Source of the DNA: Xenorhabdus bovienii SS-2004
GTDB lineage: Bacteria > Pseudomonadota > Gammaproteobacteria > Enterobacterales > Enterobacteriaceae
Reading direction: 5' to 3'
DNA: 64,000 nt
Assembly: GCF_000027225.1 (NCBI RefSeq)
Contig: NC_013892.1
Span: 4,030,001-4,094,000 of the forward strand
In this document: positions 60,258 through 64,000 of the stretch, in pieces
Numbering within the stretch: the first letter of the stretch is position 1
Layout of the letters: every line of letters begins with the position of its first letter
Notes under the pieces: model-generated
Database searches by the model: none
Seen by the model: only the letters and a program-made list of their open reading frames with translations
What the model was told of the DNA's origin: nothing
Program-made: the position numbers and the translations under genes

Positions 60258-61469
60258 TTATTTTTTGCTGTTCAGTGTACGAATACGTGAAGAAAGCGAA
60301 TAGAGGCGAATGAACCCTTCTGCATGGCGGTGATCGTAGACTTCATCTTCTCCAAAAGTAGCGAACTCTTCAGAATAGAGACTGTATGTCGATTTTTTCT
60401 GTTCAGCGGTCACCTGGCCTTTATACAGTTTTAAGACCACTGCCCCACTGACACTGTCAGCCAACGTTTCCGCAGCAGCCTGAATCGACTGGCGCAATGG
60501 TGCAAACCAACGACCATCGTAGACGACATAGGACATTTCCAACCCCAATTGCTGACGCCATTTGAAGCTGTCGCGATCCAACACCAACTGTTCAATTCCC
60601 CGCAATGCGGCCATCATGATGGTTCCACCCGGTGTTTCATAACAACCACGGGATTTCATGCCTACCAAACGGTTTTCCACAATGTCGATACGGCCGATAC
60701 CATGTTTGGCTCCCAGTTCATTCAATGCATTAAGACATTGATAGGGTGACAACCCCTTACCATTCACGCCAACCACCTCACCTTTTTCAACCGTGACGGT
60801 GACATATTCTGGCTCATTCTGCGCATCTTCTGGCTCTGCTGTCCACACCCAGCAATCTTTATTGGCAGCATTCCATGTACTTTCCAATACCCCGCCTTCG
60901 GTTGAGATATGCCATGCGTTTTCGTCACGGCTGTAAATTTTTTCCAGCGTGGCGGTGGTGGGAATATCGCGGACTTTCAGATAATCAAGCAGAGCCTCAC
61001 GGGAACGCAGATCCCATTCACGCCACGGAGCAACCACTTTCAGATGCGGCGCTAACGCAGTATAAGTACTTTCAAACCGAACCTGATCGTTACCTTTGCC
61101 CGTTGCCCCGTGAGCTACAGAATCAGCGCCCACTTTCAGCGCCAGTTCGACCTGTGCCTTGGCAATAATTGGGCGTGCCATTGATGTACCAAGCAAATAG
61201 CTGCCTTCATACAATGCGCCCGTTTTCAGTACGGGATAAACATACTCTTTGATGAACTCTTCACGCAGGTCGATAACGTGACATTCCGACGCACCAGATC
61301 GCAACGCTTTCTGCTCCACACCTTCTAAATCTTCGCGGCTTTGACCAACGTCAGCAACAAATGCGACAACTTCACAATTGTCATAATGTTCTTTCAACCA
61401 AGGAATAATCGCAGATGTATCTAAACCACCAGAATATGCTAGAACGATTTTTTTAATGCTTTTAGTCAT
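60258..61469 (-). CDS. argG: Argininosuccinate synthase
   Basis: Joins citrulline and aspartate using ATP. 403 residues with the N-type ATP pyrophosphatase motif [15 protein letters not shown] at the N-terminus and the [14 protein letters not shown] segment. This is the roughly 400-residue type, unlike the 447-residue ArgG of E. coli that lies outside the arg cluster. It stands between argB and argH, each within 70 bases. Confidence 0.97.
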   Translation of the reverse strand: MTKSIKKIVLAYSGGLDTSAIIPWLKEHYDNCEVVAFVADVGQSREDLEGVEQKALRSGASECHVIDLREEFIKEYVYPVLKTGALYEGSYLLGTSMARPIIAKAQVELALKVGADSVAHGATGKGNDQVRFESTYTALAPHLKVVAPWREWDLRSREALLDYLKVRDIPTTATLEKIYSRDENAWHISTEGGVLESTWNAANKDCWVWTAEPEDAQNEPEYVTVTVEKGEVVGVNGKGLSPYQCLNALNELGAKHGIGRIDIVENRLVGMKSRGCYETPGGTIMMAALRGIEQLVLDRDSFKWRQQLGLEMSYVVYDGRWFAPLRQSIQAAAETLADSVSGAVVLKLYKGQVTAEQKKSTYSLYSEEFATFGEDEVYDHRHAEGFIRLYSLSSRIRTLNSKK

Positions 61470-61537
61470 AGGGATAACCTTTTATTTTTGTTCATATCAG
61501 TCAAATACTGTGCCACTAATCGGTAAAACCAAGCCAA

Positions 61538-62311
61538 TTACGCCGAAATTCGCGTACCTGTGGGTATGCCATTAAATAATGCAATTAATTGTTCGGTATG
61601 TCGCCAGCTTGCAATATCAACCGGATGCTTCAGCGTTTTTGCCGCTTCTAAGGCCGCATTAACTTTCACAATCATGCCGTCAGTTATGATGCCATGCTCA
61701 ATGAGCTGTTCTATTTTTTCCGCTGTTAGCTCTGGGATTTTCTGGCCTTTTCCATCCAAAATACCGCTGACATCAGACAGAAAGACCAGATCCGCATTTA
61801 ACACCTGCGCAATGGCGGTTGCCGCCTGATCTGCATTCACATTCATCAGCTCACCATTTTCGGTGATACCAATAGAACTGATAATTGGCATATAACCGAC
61901 ATCCAGCAAAATTTTCAGGAGATCGGGTTTACCCGGATGAGCTTTTCCAGTGTGGCCGAATTCCTCATCAAACTGGGAAACTTGCACCACACCACCATCT
62001 CCCAGACACAATCCAATCGCAGGCAATCGGTATTTTATCGCGCAAGCCAGCAGTGCCTTATTAGCAGTTCCTGCCAATGTCCCCGTCACGATATTAATCT
62101 GATCTGCTGGCGTTACCCTCAGGCCCTGTATCTTCACAATCGGTAACTGCAATCTCTGCATCAGTTCATCAACTAAACAGCCACCGCCATGTACAATGAC
62201 TAACGGGCGCTTATGCGTCTTCCGATATGACTGCAATGTGGAAAATAACCGCGCCAGCGCTTCTTCGCTGTCTAACAACACACCACCCAATTTGATAACT
62301 AACGGTTCCAT
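61538..62311 (-). CDS. argB: Acetylglutamate kinase
   Basis: Phosphorylates N-acetylglutamate, the second step of arginine synthesis. 257 residues, the short enteric form without the arginine-binding N-terminal helix. Seen are [17 protein letters not shown], the [10 protein letters not shown] loop and [11 protein letters not shown]. It lies 37 bases after argC. Confidence 0.97.
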   Translation of the reverse strand: MEPLVIKLGGVLLDSEEALARLFSTLQSYRKTHKRPLVIVHGGGCLVDELMQRLQLPIVKIQGLRVTPADQINIVTGTLAGTANKALLACAIKYRLPAIGLCLGDGGVVQVSQFDEEFGHTGKAHPGKPDLLKILLDVGYMPIISSIGITENGELMNVNADQAATAIAQVLNADLVFLSDVSGILDGKGQKIPELTAEKIEQLIEHGIITDGMIVKVNAALEAAKTLKHPVDIASWRHTEQLIALFNGIPTGTRISA

Positions 62312-62348
62312 CGGATTTATCCTCTGTCGGTATTAAAATCTGCCGGAA

Positions 62349-63353
62349 TTAAAGCAATGCCTGAGTTTCTGCAAACCCAAAACGAATATTCATGCACTGT
62401 ACTGCTTGTGCTGCCGCGCCTTTCAACAAATTATCCTCAGCACCGACAATAATCAGGTGCTGTCCTTGCACAGCAAAACCAATATCGCAGAATGGCAAAC
62501 CCACGACGGCTTTCAATGCCGGCATACCTTCCGTGTATAGACGCACCAACGGTTTATCATGATACGCCAGCTGGTAGGCTTCCCTAATTTGCTTTTCTGT
62601 TACACCTGATTTCAACTTGCAGGTGATCGTAGCGAGAATACCCCGCGAGAAATTACCCAGATGAGGGATAAAAATGACCTCAGTACCTAAATGTGTCGCG
62701 ATCTCGGGTTGATGACGATGATTAAAAATCCCGTAAGGCTGCAAACTAACTTCACAGAAGCTGTTGTTAATGGTTGCTTTCCGGCCTGCTCCACTGACAC
62801 CACTCACAGCATTGATAACGGGCCATTGTTCAGTATCCAGCAGATTTTTTTCCAGCAAAGGCTTCAATGAAAGCTGAGAAACAGTGGGATAACAGCCGGG
62901 AACCGCGATCAACTGGGCAGTTTTGATTTTTTCCGCCTGCCACTCCGCCAGCCCGTAAACTGCCTTATCAAGCCAAGCCGTATTTTTATGCTCGAACCCA
63001 TAGTATTTTGAATAAAATTGTGTATTTTGTACGCGATAGGCTCCGGATAAATCGAAGACTGTGCAACCTGCTTGTAGAAATATCGGCACAATATCATGGC
63101 TGATTTCATGGGCAGTGGCGAGGAAGACGACATCAATACCATTCACTGCTTCAGCCACATCAGTCAGCGGCTGTAAAGGTAAATCAACAATGCCCTTGTA
63201 CTGCGGGTAGAGATCTGAAAAACATTTCCCCGCATCTGAACTTTGAGACGAAACCATTAAGCCAGAAAGGTGGACATGGAGATGACGTTGTAGATATGCT
63301 GCTAACTCTGCTCCGGTATAGCCACTGGCACCAACTATCAGCGTATTCAACAT
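62349..63353 (-). CDS. argC: N-acetyl-gamma-glutamyl-phosphate reductase
   Basis: NADPH-dependent third step of arginine synthesis. 334 residues. The Rossmann motif [14 protein letters not shown] is at the N-terminus and the catalytic cysteine in [12 protein letters not shown] near residue 154. First gene of argCBGH, divergent from argE over about 100 bases containing ARG boxes. Confidence 0.98.
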   Translation of the reverse strand: MLNTLIVGASGYTGAELAAYLQRHLHVHLSGLMVSSQSSDAGKCFSDLYPQYKGIVDLPLQPLTDVAEAVNGIDVVFLATAHEISHDIVPIFLQAGCTVFDLSGAYRVQNTQFYSKYYGFEHKNTAWLDKAVYGLAEWQAEKIKTAQLIAVPGCYPTVSQLSLKPLLEKNLLDTEQWPVINAVSGVSGAGRKATINNSFCEVSLQPYGIFNHRHQPEIATHLGTEVIFIPHLGNFSRGILATITCKLKSGVTEKQIREAYQLAYHDKPLVRLYTEGMPALKAVVGLPFCDIGFAVQGQHLIIVGAEDNLLKGAAAQAVQCMNIRFGFAETQALL

Positions 63354-63391
63354 GGGACTTATTCACCTTGTAGTAGTAACCCAATCACATT

Positions 63392-63430
63392 ATTGCATTT
63401 ATATTCAATTATAATGCATGAATATTGATA
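63392..63430. promoter_or_regulatory. Paired ARG boxes (ArgR operator)
   Basis: Two 18-base sites, ATTGCATTTATATTCAAT (63392-63409) and AATGCATGAATATTGATA (63413-63430), are separated by three bases, the standard ArgR spacing. Against the palindrome TGAAT-N4-ATTCA the first has one core mismatch and the second about two. They lie between argC and argE and should control both directions. Confidence 0.8.
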
Positions 63431-63455
63431 CTATCATGAGTAAGGGCTGTCAACA

Positions 63456-64000
63456 GTGAATATTAAATTACCATCATTTATTAGATTATATCATCAGCTC
63501 ATTGCTACACCTTCCATCAGCGCAACCGATGCTGAACTGGATCAAAGTAATGAAATATTAATCAACCTGCTGGCTGGCTGGTTGAAAGACCTTGGTTTTA
63601 ACATTGAGATTCAGCCCGTTCCTGAAACCCGTGGCAAGTTCAATATGCTGGCAACATTGGGTAGTGGTTCTGGAGGTTTATTGTTATGTGGTCATACAGA
63701 TACTGTGCCATTCGATGAGGGACGCTGGACACAAGATCCATTCACACTGAGCGAACGCGATGGCAAGCTTTACGGACTCGGTACTGCTGATATGAAAGGC
63801 TTCTTTGCTTTCATCATTGATGCTCTGCGGGATGTTGATCCCAGTAAACTAACTCATCCGCTTTACATTCTGGCCACCGCAGATGAAGAAACATCGATGG
63901 CAGGCGCGCGTTATTTTGCTGCCAATACCGCCATTCGGCCTGATTTCGCCATTATTGGCGAACCAACATCGTTACAGCCTATCCATGCGCATAAGGGACA
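63456..64000 (+). CDS. argE: Acetylornithine deacetylase (3' end cut by window edge)
   Basis: Zinc M20-family hydrolase that frees ornithine from N-acetylornithine. The frame is open from GTG at 63456 ([20 protein letters not shown]) to base 64000, about 181 of some 380 residues. The first zinc histidine is in [14 protein letters not shown], and [21 protein letters not shown] and [10 protein letters not shown] follow. No in-frame ATG fits; the upstream ATG at 63436 opens a seven-codon frame overlapping the start. Confidence 0.97.
   Translation, partial: MNIKLPSFIRLYHQLIATPSISATDAELDQSNEILINLLAGWLKDLGFNIEIQPVPETRGKFNMLATLGSGSGGLLLCGHTDTVPFDEGRWTQDPFTLSERDGKLYGLGTADMKGFFAFIIDALRDVDPSKLTHPLYILATADEETSMAGARYFAANTAIRPDFAIIGEPTSLQPIHAHKG

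Overview
The window is a core-genome segment of a gammaproteobacterium of the order Enterobacterales. Nearly every protein matches the length and motifs of its Escherichia coli counterpart as I remember it. The moderately low GC, very AT-rich spacers, a degenerate ERIC-like repeat and argG inside the arg cluster point to the Morganellaceae, most likely Xenorhabdus or Photorhabdus. The genus is an inference, not something read directly from the sequence.

Layout, left to right. (1) 1-4866, minus strand: ilvL-ilvG-ilvM-ilvE-ilvD (ilvD cut by the window edge), the attenuated branched-chain amino acid operon. (2) 4867-8321: an AT-rich spacer, comM, maoP and hdfR. (3) 8395-14183, minus: a complete rRNA operon (P1/P2, 16S, Ile and Ala tRNAs, 23S, 5S, Asp and Trp tRNAs). 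(4) 14349-18217: yrdA, then minus-strand yrdB-aroE-tsaC-yrdD-dprA. (5) 18350-22679, plus: def-fmt-rsmB-trkA. (6) 22726-23415, minus: arfA and zntR. (7) 23553-37506, minus: the alpha, spc and S10 ribosomal protein operons from rplQ back to rpsJ, with the S4-binding leader, spc promoter and S10 leader. (8) 37549-38494: bfr, bfd and an ERIC-like repeat. (9) 38595-39936: one IS110-family (IS1111-type) insertion sequence. (10) 40019-41789, minus: a Thr-Tyr-Gly-Thr tRNA operon ending in tuf. (11) 42172-45151: coaA, then birA and murB. (12) 45255-50932, minus: a second complete rRNA operon (16S, Glu tRNA, 23S, 5S, Thr tRNA, 5S). (13) 50984-58595: murI, btuB, trmA, yijD, fabR, sthA, oxyR. (14) 58787-64000: argH-argG-argB-argC and divergent argE (cut by the edge), with paired ARG boxes.

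Most of the window serves translation: rRNA, tRNA, ribosomal proteins, EF-Tu, RNA polymerase alpha, SecY, deformylase, formyltransferase, ribosome rescue, and rRNA and tRNA modification. Two biosynthetic operons (ilv, arg) lie at the ends. Cofactor, cell wall and redox genes fill the rest. Against the E. coli K-12 order, the yrdA-to-bfd block is joined to its neighbours through an rRNA operon on one side and tuf on the other. This is the pattern expected from recombination between repeated rrn and tuf genes.

I found no defence island, phage, CRISPR array, biosynthetic cluster or clearly novel multi-gene system. The most interesting items are modest: the insertion sequence with a probable guide RNA, a textbook terminator ten bases before rsmB, the hybrid rrn and tuf junctions, missing smg and mscL, and a btuB leader that seems too short for a cobalamin riboswitch.
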